Positions 8,446 through 17,511 of a DNA stretch of 54,161 nt are shown here, piece after piece. The notes below the pieces were generated by a model. The model was given only the letters and a program-made list of their open reading frames with translations, did no database searches and was not told where the DNA came from. The number at the start of each line of letters is the position of its first letter. Position 1 is the first letter of the stretch. A program made the position numbers and the translations under genes. Source of the stretch: Chloroflexota bacterium (lineage in GTDB: Bacteria; Chloroflexota; Anaerolineae; Aggregatilineales; Phototrophicaceae); contig WTGN01000004.1 of NCBI GenBank assembly GCA_011523545.1, positions 1-54,161 on the forward strand, written 5' to 3'.

Positions 8446-10341
8446 ATGCACAAATTGCCGCAAAACCGCGAGCCATTGCATCCCGCCGCGTTTCAAGCGC
8501 TGCCGCTGGGCGCGATCAAAGCGCGCGGCTGGCTGCTCAATCAACTGCGCGCGCAGGCGAACGGCCTGACGGGACACCTCGATGAATTCTGGCCGTCGGT
8601 CGGGCCGGACAGCGGCTGGCTGGGCGGCGATGGCGAATCCTGGGAGCGCGGACCCTATTATCTCGATGGCCTGCTGCCGCTGGCGCATCTGCTTGAAGAC
8701 GAGCGCCTGCTCCAAAAGGTCAAGCCCTGGATCGAATGGACGCTGAACAGCCGGGACGAGCGCGGTTATTTCGGCACGCGCGACCCGGACTGGTGGCCGC
8801 GCATGGTCATGCTCAAGGTGCTGATGATGCATTATGAGGTCAGCGATGACGAGCGCGTCCTCGATTTGATGCGCAAGTATTTCCGATATCAACTGCGCGC
8901 CTTGCCGGTGCGGCCGCTTCATATGTGGGCTTGGGCGCGCGCGATGGACAATGTGCTGGCCGCGCACTGGCTCTACAACATCACCGGCGACGCCTTCCTG
9001 CTGGACCTGGCGCAAATGCTGATCGAGCGCACGCTGGACTGGCCCGAGCTGCAAGCGAATTACAGCTTGCGCGACATCCTGCCGCTGGCGGAATGGGACG
9101 GCGGGATGATGACCCACGCCCCGAACAACGCGATGGGCGTCAAAGCCGGCGGCGTCTTCTATGTGCAGACGGGCAAGCCCTGGCATCGCATGGCGTCGCG
9201 CCTCGGCATTGAAAACCTGATGCGCCATCATGGCCAGCCCAATGGCATCTTCAGCGGCGACGAACACCTCAATGGCCGGTCTCCGGTCAGCGGCACCGAG
9301 CTATGCGCTGTCGCGGAATACATGTTTTCCCTGGAAGAATTGACGCGGATACTTGGCGATCCTTTCTTTGGCGAACAACTGGAGCGCGTCGCCTATAACG
9401 CATTTCCGGCCACATGCACGCCCGATATGTGGGCGCATCAATATGACCAACAGGTCAATCAGGCGCTGGCGACAGTGGCGAAACGCAACTGGACCAACAA
9501 CACCGACGATTCCAACATATACGGCCTGGAGCCGCACTTCGGCTGCTGCACCGCCAATATGCACCAGGCTTGGCCGAAATTCACCAAGAGCCTCTTCATG
9601 GCGACGCCGGACGGCGGCTTGGCGGCCATCGCTTACGCCCCTTGTGATGTCGCCACCACTGTCGCCGACGGCGTGCCCATTCGCCTGACCGAAACGACAG
9701 ATTATCCGTTCAAGGGCCTGGTTCGTTTTGACATCGAGCTGGAGTCACCCTGCGAATTTGACCTGCAATTGCGCATCCCGGAGTGGGCGGACGAAGCGAC
9801 CTTGACCGTCTGTGGCGAAGGAAGCAAAGTCCGCGCCGCCGGCAGCTTCCACACCTTGAGGCGAACCTGGCAATCTGGCGACAGCATCACGCTGGAGCTG
9901 CCAATGGACCTGCGGCTCAGCGTGGGGCATAAGGGCTTGCTGTCGGTCTTTCGCGGGCCGCTGCTTTTCGGCTCGGAAATCGAAGAAGACTGGCGGCAAA
10001 TCGCCGGCGAATTGCCACATGCCGACTGGGAAGTTCGCCCCAAATCGGACTGGAATTATGGCTTGCTGCCGGATGAGGACAGTGTGCTCGCCGGTCTCGC
10101 CGTCGAGGAAGCGGAGCCGGGCGAACTGCCATTTGCGAGCGAGAGCCCACCAGTCCGCTTGACGGTCGCCGCCAGGAAATTGCCGCAATGGCAGCTCGCC
10201 GATAACTGCGCCGCCGATATCGATGTCGGCCCGCATGCCACCGATGCGCCAGTCGAGCATATCACGCTGATTCCCTATGCCTCGACCGGTTTGCGCATCG
10301 CCGCGTTTCCCGTTGCCCGCCAAGAGGAGAACAGTCCGTGA
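8446..10341 (+). CDS. GH127/DUF1680-family glycoside hydrolase, divergent member
   Basis: 631 residues; an alpha/alpha-barrel enzyme of the beta-L-arabinofuranosidase superfamily (DUF1680). The zinc/cysteine site of this family is visible: E285 and C287 in SGTELCAVAEY, then C367-C368 in EPHFGCCTANMHQ; the first cysteine of the pair is the nucleophile in the characterised B. longum HypBA1. E273 in IFSGDEHL is the probable acid/base. The C-terminal third (IRLTETTDYPF onward) is the usual beta domain. No signal peptide is seen, so it acts in the cytoplasm on imported oligosaccharides. It overlaps the next gene by 4 bases. It differs enough from the second copy that its substrate may be another glycoside. 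Confidence 0.88.
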   Translation: MHKLPQNREPLHPAAFQALPLGAIKARGWLLNQLRAQANGLTGHLDEFWPSVGPDSGWLGGDGESWERGPYYLDGLLPLAHLLEDERLLQKVKPWIEWTLNSRDERGYFGTRDPDWWPRMVMLKVLMMHYEVSDDERVLDLMRKYFRYQLRALPVRPLHMWAWARAMDNVLAAHWLYNITGDAFLLDLAQMLIERTLDWPELQANYSLRDILPLAEWDGGMMTHAPNNAMGVKAGGVFYVQTGKPWHRMASRLGIENLMRHHGQPNGIFSGDEHLNGRSPVSGTELCAVAEYMFSLEELTRILGDPFFGEQLERVAYNAFPATCTPDMWAHQYDQQVNQALATVAKRNWTNNTDDSNIYGLEPHFGCCTANMHQAWPKFTKSLFMATPDGGLAAIAYAPCDVATTVADGVPIRLTETTDYPFKGLVRFDIELESPCEFDLQLRIPEWADEATLTVCGEGSKVRAAGSFHTLRRTWQSGDSITLELPMDLRLSVGHKGLLSVFRGPLLFGSEIEEDWRQIAGELPHADWEVRPKSDWNYGLLPDEDSVLAGLAVEEAEPGELPFASESPPVRLTVAARKLPQWQLADNCAADIDVGPHATDAPVEHITLIPYASTGLRIAAFPVARQEENSP

Positions 10342-12227
10342 ACGATGTCAACAGCGACTATTCGATTAAACCTGTCCCGTTCACAGACGTAGAAATTGAT
10401 GATCAATTCTGGAAGCCGCGCGTCGACACCGCCATCAACGTGACCATCCCCTACGATTTCGAGAAATGTGAAGAAACCGGCCGCATCGACAATTTTGACA
10501 AAGCCGGCGGGCTGATGGACGGGGCGCACGAAGGCATCTTCTACAACGATTCAGATGTCTTCAAAGTGGTCGAAGGCGCCGCCTATGCCCTGCAAGTTAA
10601 GCCCAACCCGGAACTCGCCGCCTACCTTGACGGCCTGATTGCCAAGTTCGCCGCCGCCCAGGAAGACGACGGCTACCTCTACACAGCGCGCACGATCGAC
10701 CCGGCAAACATCGACGAACAGTGCGGGCCGGCCCGCTGGTCCAATCTCAGGGTCAATCACGAACTTTACAACGTCGGACACCTGTACGAGGCGGCGGTCG
10801 CCCACTTTGAAGCGACCGGCGCGCGCAGCTTCCTTGATGTTGCGATAAGGAATGCCGATCTGATTGACGCCGTTTTCGGGCCTGACAAGCTGCGTGATGT
10901 GCCCGGGCATCAGGAAATCGAGATCGGCCTGGTAGGCCTGTATCGCGTCACCGGCGACGAACGCTATCTGCGCCTGGCGAAGTTTTTCCTCGATGAGCGC
11001 GGGCAAGCCAATGGCCGCGAGCTTTACGGGCCCTATTGTCAAGATCACCTGCCCGTGACCCAACAGCGCGAGGCGGTCGGGCATGCCGTCCGCGCCGGAT
11101 ATTTGTACGCTGGTATGACCGACATTGCCGCGCTCACCGGCGACGCCGGATACCGCGCCGCCGTCACAAGATTGTGGGACAATGTAGTCGGGAAGAAGCT
11201 GTCTCTGACTGGCGGGATCGGCGCGCGCCATGAGGGAGAGGCATTCGGCGACGATTACGAACTGCCCAACTTGACCGCCTACAACGAAACTTGCGCCGCC
11301 CAAGCCAGCATCCTCTGGAATCAGCGCCTGTTTCAATTGACTGGGGACGCCCGCTACATCGACATCCTTGAGCGCACGCTTTACAACGGTTTCCTCTCCG
11401 GCGTCGGCCTGGATGGGACTTCGTTCTACTACGTCAATCCGCTGGAATGCGATGGCGAGTATCATTTCAACCACCTTACTTCGATGAGCCGCCAGCCCTG
11501 GTATAAGACATCCTGTTGCCCGACCAATGTCGTGCGCCTGCTGCCCGCGCTTTCAGGTTACATTTACGCCCAGCGCCAGCGCGATATCTACGTCAATCTC
11601 TTCATCGCCGGCGAAGGGCGCTTCCGCATCGACAATGCCGATGTGAGCATCCGGCAAGCGACCGATTATCCCTGGGAAGGCAATATCGTACTTGATGTCG
11701 AAGTCTCGAAGCCGCTGCGTTTCAGCTTGAAACTGCGCCTGCCGGGCTACACGCGGAATCAGCCGCTGCCCAGCGATTTGTACCGCTATGTGAGAACAAG
11801 CTATGACGGCGCCAATCTCTCAATGGACGGCATGGTAATCCCGTTTGCGCTTCAGGATGGATACATCACGCTCGAGCGCGAGTGGCGAGGCGCGTCTAAA
11901 ATCCAGCTGAGTCTGCCATTCACGCCGCGGCGGGTTGCCGCGCATCAAGCTGTCGACGAATTGCGCGGCATGGTGGCGCTGGAAAGGGGTCCTCTGGTCT
12001 ACGCCTTGGAGGCGGTCGATAATGAGGCGCCGGTTCTCGATCTCCATCTCGATGACGATGCGCCATTAAGCGCGGAACATCGGCCGGACCTGCTTGGTGG
12101 CATCATGACAATCGGCGGCGATGCGCTCGATGATCAGGCTCGCTCGCATGAATTCAGCGCGATTCCTTATTATGCTTGGGGCCATCGTGGCGCCGGGCCA
12201 ATGACCGTCTGGCTCAATCGGCTTTGA
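10338..12227 (+). CDS. GH127 beta-L-arabinofuranosidase
   Basis: 629 residues, closer to the classical GH127 type than its neighbour. Start GTG 10338 overlaps the previous stop (GTGA). The catalytic set matches HypBA1 in spacing: E301 in [12 protein letters not shown] (acid/base), E317 and C319 in [11 protein letters not shown], and C393-C394 in [11 protein letters not shown] (C393 nucleophile, all around the zinc). The C-terminal domain begins near [16 protein letters not shown]. Known enzymes of the family release L-arabinose from beta-arabinofuranosides such as those on hydroxyproline. No signal peptide is present. The last 14 bases overlap the 3' end of the converging proline-racemase-family gene. 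Confidence 0.92.
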   Translation: MNDVNSDYSIKPVPFTDVEIDDQFWKPRVDTAINVTIPYDFEKCEETGRIDNFDKAGGLMDGAHEGIFYNDSDVFKVVEGAAYALQVKPNPELAAYLDGLIAKFAAAQEDDGYLYTARTIDPANIDEQCGPARWSNLRVNHELYNVGHLYEAAVAHFEATGARSFLDVAIRNADLIDAVFGPDKLRDVPGHQEIEIGLVGLYRVTGDERYLRLAKFFLDERGQANGRELYGPYCQDHLPVTQQREAVGHAVRAGYLYAGMTDIAALTGDAGYRAAVTRLWDNVVGKKLSLTGGIGARHEGEAFGDDYELPNLTAYNETCAAQASILWNQRLFQLTGDARYIDILERTLYNGFLSGVGLDGTSFYYVNPLECDGEYHFNHLTSMSRQPWYKTSCCPTNVVRLLPALSGYIYAQRQRDIYVNLFIAGEGRFRIDNADVSIRQATDYPWEGNIVLDVEVSKPLRFSLKLRLPGYTRNQPLPSDLYRYVRTSYDGANLSMDGMVIPFALQDGYITLEREWRGASKIQLSLPFTPRRVAAHQAVDELRGMVALERGPLVYALEAVDNEAPVLDLHLDDDAPLSAEHRPDLLGGIMTIGGDALDDQARSHEFSAIPYYAWGHRGAGPMTVWLNRL

Positions 12228-13263
12228 GCGCCGCCTTCCGCTTGGGCCAGGTATCGGTCAGGCGATAACCCAGCGGCCAGGGGTCCTCCGGATCGAGCAT
12301 CTGCTGCTGCGTGCCCGTTATCCAGGCTCGCCCGCGTATGCGGGGTATGACCGCCCGCCGCCCGCCGACGCCAGTCACCCCGGCGATATGGCAATCAAAG
12401 CGCGACCCGATAATGGAGCGCGCCAGGAAACGGTCGCGGAGCGTCATCTCCCCGCGCGCATGCAAGACCGCCATCCTTGCTGAGCAGCCTGTACCGCAGG
12501 GCGAGCGATCGAGCTTGCCCGGATCGATAGCCACCGTGTTCCGCCCGGTCAGCGCGCCATCGCGCCGCTCCACCGGCAGCGTGAATTGGCAGAAAGAAAT
12601 CTGGTTCCATTCTGCATGAATTGGATGCTGAAAACCCAGTTGCTCATTGGCGGCGGCGGTGATCCGCGCGCCCATCTGCGCCAGATCATGCGCCTCATCC
12701 GGGACGACCTCGAAGCCAACCGTCCGCGCGTCGACCAGAACAAAGCTATCGCCGCCATAGGCGACGTCCACAGTTAGCGTGCCCGCGCCTTCAACTTCCA
12801 GGCTGGCGTCGAGCTTGTCGACGTAGGACGGCACATTCTGAAACTCGATGCTGCGCGCTTTGCCGTCTTGGCAGAAGGCGCGGATTTGCACCAGCCCGGC
12901 CGGCGCCTCGAGCTGGAAAACCGTCTCCGGTTCAGTCATCTCCACCATGCCGGTATCCAGCAACACCGTGGCGACGCAGATCGTGTTCGAGCCGGACATC
13001 GGCGGCGTATGCTCCGGCTCCATGATGATAAAGCCATAGGCGGCTTTTGGATGCTTCGGCGGGACAAGCAAGTTAACATGCTTGAACACGCCGCCGCGCG
13101 GTTCGTTCAAGACAAACTGACGAAGCGCCCCATCTTGCGCGATCCAGCGCGATTGCTCCCAAAGTGTTTCTCCGGGCGGCAGCGGCGCCCCGCCTACGAT
13201 CACATTGCCGACCTCGCCTTCGGCATGGCAGCTGACGATATGGATGACTTTGCTGGTTCGCAT
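12214..13263 (-). CDS. Proline racemase family enzyme (hydroxyproline epimerase-like)
   Basis: 349 residues from ATG 13263, which has a strong AAGGAG site; longer in-frame starts are rejected. The fold and motifs are those of proline racemase: [15 protein letters not shown] near the N-terminus, [11 protein letters not shown] with S90 where proline racemase has Cys, and [14 protein letters not shown] with C256. The pair is therefore Ser/Cys rather than Cys/Cys (racemase or epimerase) or Cys/Thr (dehydratase). From memory of family studies, Ser/Cys members act on hydroxyprolines as 2-epimerases. It converges on and overlaps the arabinofuranosidase gene by 14 bases. Function by context: first step of hydroxyproline use. 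Confidence 0.85.
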   Translation of the reverse strand: MRTSKVIHIVSCHAEGEVGNVIVGGAPLPPGETLWEQSRWIAQDGALRQFVLNEPRGGVFKHVNLLVPPKHPKAAYGFIIMEPEHTPPMSGSNTICVATVLLDTGMVEMTEPETVFQLEAPAGLVQIRAFCQDGKARSIEFQNVPSYVDKLDASLEVEGAGTLTVDVAYGGDSFVLVDARTVGFEVVPDEAHDLAQMGARITAAANEQLGFQHPIHAEWNQISFCQFTLPVERRDGALTGRNTVAIDPGKLDRSPCGTGCSARMAVLHARGEMTLRDRFLARSIIGSRFDCHIAGVTGVGGRRAVIPRIRGRAWITGTQQQMLDPEDPWPLGYRLTDTWPKRKAALKAD

Positions 13264-13412
13264 GGGCTCCTTCCGTTGGCGCAAGGACTGGTTAGATTGT
13301 ACCAGAGTCATGACCGCAATGAATATGAAGCGTACCTTGGCATGAAGCGTGGCATCGCGGCGCAAATGGCATTATTATCCTGGGAGACGTTCAAGCGGGA
13401 AAGGGCGACAGC

Positions 13413-14234
13413 GTGCCAGCCAAAACTATGCGAGACGTATTCACGATCGCCGTTTATCCAAAGCCGCGCGCGCTGCGGCAAACCTGGCTCAAGGACGTCG
13501 GCTACGACGAAGCGCCGCAATATATCGAGCGCATGGGCTTGGTCGAGCTGGAAGACTTCCTTGAAGTGGCGGCGGAGCGCCTGGATTATGTCAAGATCGT
13601 CACCTCGCAGATCATTTTCAGCCCGCATGCCTGGCTCAAACGCAAGATTGAGGCTTATCAGCGCTTTGCGGTTGAGCCATACCTGGACCACTCATTTTTT
13701 ATGCAGGCCTACCGGCGCGGCGTGGTTGAAAGCGCGATCGAAGCGGGGCGCGAACTGGGCTTCCGCGTCATCGAATTCATGAACACCACCGACGAGGTCA
13801 GCCCCGCGCAATGGAAAGCCTGGCGCAAACTGGCGCGTGATCTGGGTATGCGCGTCATTCAGGAGCACCATCCACTGTATCATTGGGATCAGCGCCTGCC
13901 GCCGCGCGCCTCCAGCGCGGGCGAGATCCTGCGCGGGGCCGAGGCCGCCCTCGCTGACGGCGCTATCATGCTCATGATCGATCATGAAGAATTCGACCTG
14001 CAGGGAGAGAATACCGCCCGGGAAATCGGCAAAGTGGTCGAGGCGCTTGGGCTTGAGACGATCGTTTTCGAGGCGACGTCGCCGAAGGAAGGTCCGCCGC
14101 TGTACTGGCGCGATAATTTGAAGACCTATTTTGAATTGTTTGGCGAGCACGCCAATGTCGCCAATGTCATGCCCAGCCAAGCGCTGTACGTTGAAGAGTT
14201 GCGGTCACCAGTATTGCGCGCCAAGCGCCAATAG
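13413..14234 (+). CDS. ComA-like (phosphosulfolactate synthase family) TIM-barrel protein
   Basis: 273 residues; start GTG 13413 behind AAGGGCGAC (an alternative is ATG 13428). It resembles the ComA/YitD family, which joins sulfite to phosphoenolpyruvate: MGLVELEDFLEVAAERLDYV matches the family's early helix, and the C-terminal IVFEATSPK and ANVANVMPSQALYVEELR match the IFEAP and GNV-LE-LR motifs. However, the family's central EVSDG and TEVGKK segments read IEFMNTTDEVS and IQEHHPLYH here, so the active site has changed. It may be a related lyase or synthase on another substrate. First gene of a plus-strand set with an RraA-like aldolase, a reductase and a sulfatase. Confidence 0.6.
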   Translation: MPAKTMRDVFTIAVYPKPRALRQTWLKDVGYDEAPQYIERMGLVELEDFLEVAAERLDYVKIVTSQIIFSPHAWLKRKIEAYQRFAVEPYLDHSFFMQAYRRGVVESAIEAGRELGFRVIEFMNTTDEVSPAQWKAWRKLARDLGMRVIQEHHPLYHWDQRLPPRASSAGEILRGAEAALADGAIMLMIDHEEFDLQGENTAREIGKVVEALGLETIVFEATSPKEGPPLYWRDNLKTYFELFGEHANVANVMPSQALYVEELRSPVLRAKRQ

Positions 14235-14258
14235 CGAAAAGGACAAGGAGACTTCCAG

Positions 14259-14975
14259 ATGGTTCATCAAACCGTGTTGGACAAGCTGCGTGAATTTGAT
14301 TCGGCGACCGTCTCCAATGTCATCGAATTGTTCGAGCTGCGTCCGCGCAATCGCGGCTTCATGACTCGCGAGATCAAGGCAGCCTTCCCGCACTTGCCGC
14401 CTATGGTCGGTTACGCCTCCACCGCGACCTGCCGCACCTTCGCTGAATTACCGGCTCGCGATGTGCCGAAGGTGCCGGATCTCATCAGCCGTTTCGACGA
14501 GCTCGCCGGTCCCCCCGTGATTGTTCTACAGAATCTCGATACCAACGGCGCCGCCGCTAACTTCGGCGATGTCTTTTGTAGCTCCTTCAAGGCTTTCGGC
14601 GCGGTTGGCTTGGTTACGAATGGACCAGGCCGGGACTTCGCCGGGATCAAACCGCTCGATTTTCCCGTCTTCTACAACGGCATCGTTTGCGCGCATGGTT
14701 ACATGCACCTGTTGGAGCTTCACCTGCCGGTTCAAGTTGGCGGCATCGACATCTACCCCAATGATCTCCTGCACGGCGACGCCAACGGAGTCACCACGAT
14801 TCCGCGCGATCTAGCCGCTGATGTCGCCGATGCCTGCGCCGATTACGCCGCCGCCGAAGCAGTGGTCATCAACGCGGCGCAGAGCGGCTCCGCGTCATTG
14901 GCCGAACTGCGTGAAGCCTATGGCGAAATGGCCAATCGCATTGCCGAGTTGGGCGCGCGCCTGCGCAAATCTTAA
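14259..14975 (+). CDS. RraA-like family protein (HMG/oxaloacetate aldolase-like)
   Basis: 238 residues, ATG 14259 after AAGGAGACTTCCAG. Members of this family were once called menaquinone methyltransferases; many are class II aldolases for 4-hydroxy-4-methyl-2-oxoglutarate or related 2-oxo acids, others inhibit RNase E. The N-terminus FDSATVSNVIELF and the TNGPGRDFAGI loop, with R125-D126, carry the residues used by the aldolases. LLHGDANGVTTIPRD is the usual C-terminal motif. Its place between a ComA-like protein and an NAD(P) reductase favours a metabolic aldolase role over RNA regulation. Confidence 0.8.
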   Translation: MVHQTVLDKLREFDSATVSNVIELFELRPRNRGFMTREIKAAFPHLPPMVGYASTATCRTFAELPARDVPKVPDLISRFDELAGPPVIVLQNLDTNGAAANFGDVFCSSFKAFGAVGLVTNGPGRDFAGIKPLDFPVFYNGIVCAHGYMHLLELHLPVQVGGIDIYPNDLLHGDANGVTTIPRDLAADVADACADYAAAEAVVINAAQSGSASLAELREAYGEMANRIAELGARLRKS

Positions 14976-15005
14976 TCGCAGACCGGCCTTGCTGAGGAGA
15001 AGACA

Positions 15006-15962
15006 ATGCGACTCTATGTAACCGGCGGCACCGGCCTCGTCGGCAGCAACATCATTCGCCTGGCGCGGGCGCGCGGGGGCGAAATCATCGCCTCCCAATA
15101 CGGGCCGGAACCGGAATGGCGCGTCGATTACGAGCTCGATCCGCTGAACCTGGCTGACCACGACGCCATCCGCGCGTCAATTCTTAAGTACAAGCCCGAC
15201 GCGGTCATACACTGCGCCGCCATTCTCGATCAGCTCTTCATGCGCGCCAATCGCGAATTGTGCTGGTCAATCATGGTGGATGGAACGCGAGCGCTGGCGG
15301 AAGCCTGCCGAGAGGTCGGGGCGCGGCTGGTCTTCGTCTCGTCGGATTGGGTCTTTGATGGCCAGGTCGACCTGGTCGATGAGACATCGCCACCGAATCC
15401 GGTGAATTTCTACGGCGTTATGAAGATGGCATCCGAGCGAGATTTGGCCGCCATGGACGGCTTGGACTACGGCATTGGCCGGCTGGCTGGCATCTACGGC
15501 CTGAATTACGCCGCCCCGTCGCTGGCGCGCATGGAGAATGGCCTGGGCTTCGATTTCTCCGTCTACGTCATTTATCGGCTGGCGGCCGGGCTGCCAGCGG
15601 AGGTCTGGACGGGACCCAAGGTCAACGATGTCGCCCATCCAACGCTGGCGTCGGATTGTGCTGATATGCTGCTGCGCCTGGCTGCGCACGATGGCAATGG
15701 CGTATTTCACTGTTTCGGCAGCGAAGCCATCAACCGCATCGACCTGGCGCATCAAATCGCCGCCGCCTTCAAGGCCGACCCGGCCTTGATCATGCCGACG
15801 CGGACGGATCAAGCCGTGTTGGATGAATACAGACATGTCGGCATCCCCTACCGCACGCGCATGAGCACCGAGCGGACGGCGCATAGAATTGGCCGGCGCG
15901 CCTTCAATGTGAACGAAGGGCTGACCAAGTTTCGTGCCGAATGGGACGAATTCTGGCGTTAG
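15006..15962 (+). CDS. NAD(P)-dependent sugar reductase/epimerase (RmlD-like SDR)
   Basis: 318 residues, ATG 15006 with GAGGAGAAGACA in front. Extended short-chain dehydrogenase: nucleotide loop TGGTGLVGSNIIRLA (residues 6-20), then DAVIHCAAILDQLF, VFVSSDWVFDG with the active serine, and NFYGVMKMASERDL holding the YxxxK pair. VFDGQVDLVDETSPPNPVNFYG closely follows dTDP-4-dehydrorhamnose reductase (RmlD) style. In a catabolic cluster it more probably oxidises or reduces an imported sugar or sugar acid than makes rhamnose for the cell surface. It lies 30 bases after the RraA-like gene. Confidence 0.8.
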   Translation: MRLYVTGGTGLVGSNIIRLARARGGEIIASQYGPEPEWRVDYELDPLNLADHDAIRASILKYKPDAVIHCAAILDQLFMRANRELCWSIMVDGTRALAEACREVGARLVFVSSDWVFDGQVDLVDETSPPNPVNFYGVMKMASERDLAAMDGLDYGIGRLAGIYGLNYAAPSLARMENGLGFDFSVYVIYRLAAGLPAEVWTGPKVNDVAHPTLASDCADMLLRLAAHDGNGVFHCFGSEAINRIDLAHQIAAAFKADPALIMPTRTDQAVLDEYRHVGIPYRTRMSTERTAHRIGRRAFNVNEGLTKFRAEWDEFWR

Positions 15963-15991
15963 CCGCGCGCCATTCAAAATCTCATTATTTC

Positions 15992-16016
15992 GTAGGGGCG
16001 AGGCGGCGACTCGCCC
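15992..16016 (+). repeat. REP-like hairpin
   Basis: GTAG foot; arms GGGCGAGGC and GACTCGCCC around loop GGC. Seven outer pairs are perfect, the tip mismatched. Confidence 0.8.
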
Positions 16017-16040
16017 ATAGCGTCCCGATTTGGAGCAAAT

Positions 16041-17417
16041 ATGTCGAGACCAAACGTCGTCTTCCTGCTGACCGACCAGTGGCGCCTGCAAGCGCTCGGT
16101 TACGCCGGCAATGCGCAAGTGCAGACGCCACATATCGATCGGCTGGCGAGCGAAAGCATCAGCTTCAAACATGCGATTTCCGGCTATTCGGTCTGCTGCC
16201 CCTGGCGCGCCAGTTTCCTCACCGGGCAATATCCGCTGACTCATGGCGTGATCGTCAACGACGTGCCAATCAGCGGCGAACCGGTTGGCCTGGGCGATGC
16301 CTTCAAGAGCGCCGGCTACAACACCGCCTACATCGGCAAGTGGCATGTGGACGGGCGCGGCCGCAGCAGCTACATCCCGCCGGAGCGCCGCCTCGGCTTC
16401 GACTATTTTAAGGTGCTGGAATGCAGTCACGATTACAATGAATCGGCCTATTATGACAATGACGACGAGACGATGCGCTTCTGGGATGGTTATGATGTCT
16501 TCGCCCAGACTGCTGACGCGCGGCGGTACATCGAGTCTCAGTCAAGCGAAAAGCCCTTTATGCTGGTCCTCTCATGGGGGCCGCCACACAACCCCTACGA
16601 GACCGCGCCACAAGAATATCGCGAGCGCTATAACCCGCAAGACATCGCCCTGCGCCCCAATGTGCCGCCGGAAATGGCGGAAGAAGCGCGCGAATGGCTG
16701 GCCGGTTATTACGCCCATTGCAGCGCCATCGACAAGGCCGTCGGCGACATCACGGCAACGCTCGACGAACTTGGTTTAAGCGAAAACACCGTGCTCGTCT
16801 TCGCTTCCGATCATGGCGACATGCTGGGCTCGCAGGGTACAGTCCGCAAGCAAAAGCCTTGGGAAGAATCCATTCGCGTGCCCTTCCTGCTGCGCTATCT
16901 GGCTCGGTACGGTCGTGAACCGCGCGAGGTCGAAGCCTTCCTCAACGCGCATGACATCATGCCCACCTTGCTGGGCGTCTGTGGACTAGCGATACCCGGA
17001 AGCGTCGAGGGGCGTGATTTCTCGCACGAGATAGAGGGCGAATCCACTTCGGGCGAGCCGCCGCCTCGCCCCTACAAGAACGCGCGCGACAGCGAGGCCG
17101 CGCTGCTCGCCTGTTTCCATCCCTTCGGCGAATGGTCACGGCCCGTTGGCGGCCGGGAGTATCGCGGCATCCGAACGGCGCGCTACACCTACTGCCGCAC
17201 GCTGGACGGTCCCTGGTTGCTTTACAACAATGACGCTGATCCCTATCAGCTGCGAAATCTCGTTGGGAAGGCCGATTATGCCGAGACAGAGGCCGATCTT
17301 GAGGCGCTATTGCAGCGAGAACTGGTCGCCATCGGCGACGAATTTCTCGATGGCATGTCTTACATCAACAGATGGGGCTATCCACTGGATGACACCGGCA
17401 CTGTGCCAATCCGTTGA
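16041..17417 (+). CDS. Sulfatase (formylglycine type)
   Basis: 458 residues, ATG 16041 behind TTTGGAGC. Type I sulfatase of the alkaline phosphatase superfamily. Metal and active-site marks: NVVFLLTDQWR (D12 region), VCCPWRASFLTG with C52-x-P-x-R56 as the formylglycine motif, YIGKWHVDG with the catalytic Lys/His, and VFASDHGDMLG with the Asp-His metal ligands. All expected residues are present, so it should be active once matured by a sulfatase-modifying enzyme (not in the window). No signal peptide, so it is probably cytoplasmic and acts on imported sulfated sugars. Last gene of the 13413-17417 set. Confidence 0.9.
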   Translation: MSRPNVVFLLTDQWRLQALGYAGNAQVQTPHIDRLASESISFKHAISGYSVCCPWRASFLTGQYPLTHGVIVNDVPISGEPVGLGDAFKSAGYNTAYIGKWHVDGRGRSSYIPPERRLGFDYFKVLECSHDYNESAYYDNDDETMRFWDGYDVFAQTADARRYIESQSSEKPFMLVLSWGPPHNPYETAPQEYRERYNPQDIALRPNVPPEMAEEAREWLAGYYAHCSAIDKAVGDITATLDELGLSENTVLVFASDHGDMLGSQGTVRKQKPWEESIRVPFLLRYLARYGREPREVEAFLNAHDIMPTLLGVCGLAIPGSVEGRDFSHEIEGESTSGEPPPRPYKNARDSEAALLACFHPFGEWSRPVGGREYRGIRTARYTYCRTLDGPWLLYNNDADPYQLRNLVGKADYAETEADLEALLQRELVAIGDEFLDGMSYINRWGYPLDDTGTVPIR

Positions 17418-17442
17418 CTTCCGCGCGTCATGTTGGGACCAT

Positions 17443-17488
17443 GTAGGGGCGAGAGACGGTCGGTGTCTACGCGACCCTTGTCTCGCCC
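17443..17488 (+). repeat. REP-like hairpin carrying the nested 19-bp insert
   Basis: GTAG foot with GGGCGAGA and TCTCGCCC arms (8 pairs). The 19-base insert GGTCGGTGTCTACGCGACC (17458-17476) sits where the loop would be. Confidence 0.75.
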
Positions 17489-17511
17489 TCTCGCCCTCGC
17501 GCCCGACATTA

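Noticed and set aside
8431..9267. 278-codon minus-strand frame over the first glycosidase
   Set aside because: Antisense to a gene with clear catalytic motifs; His/Gln/Arg-rich composition typical of shadow translation.
15267..16430. 387-codon minus-strand frame over the reductase and sulfatase genes
   Set aside because: Antisense shadow spanning two real genes and a REP-like repeat; no motif.
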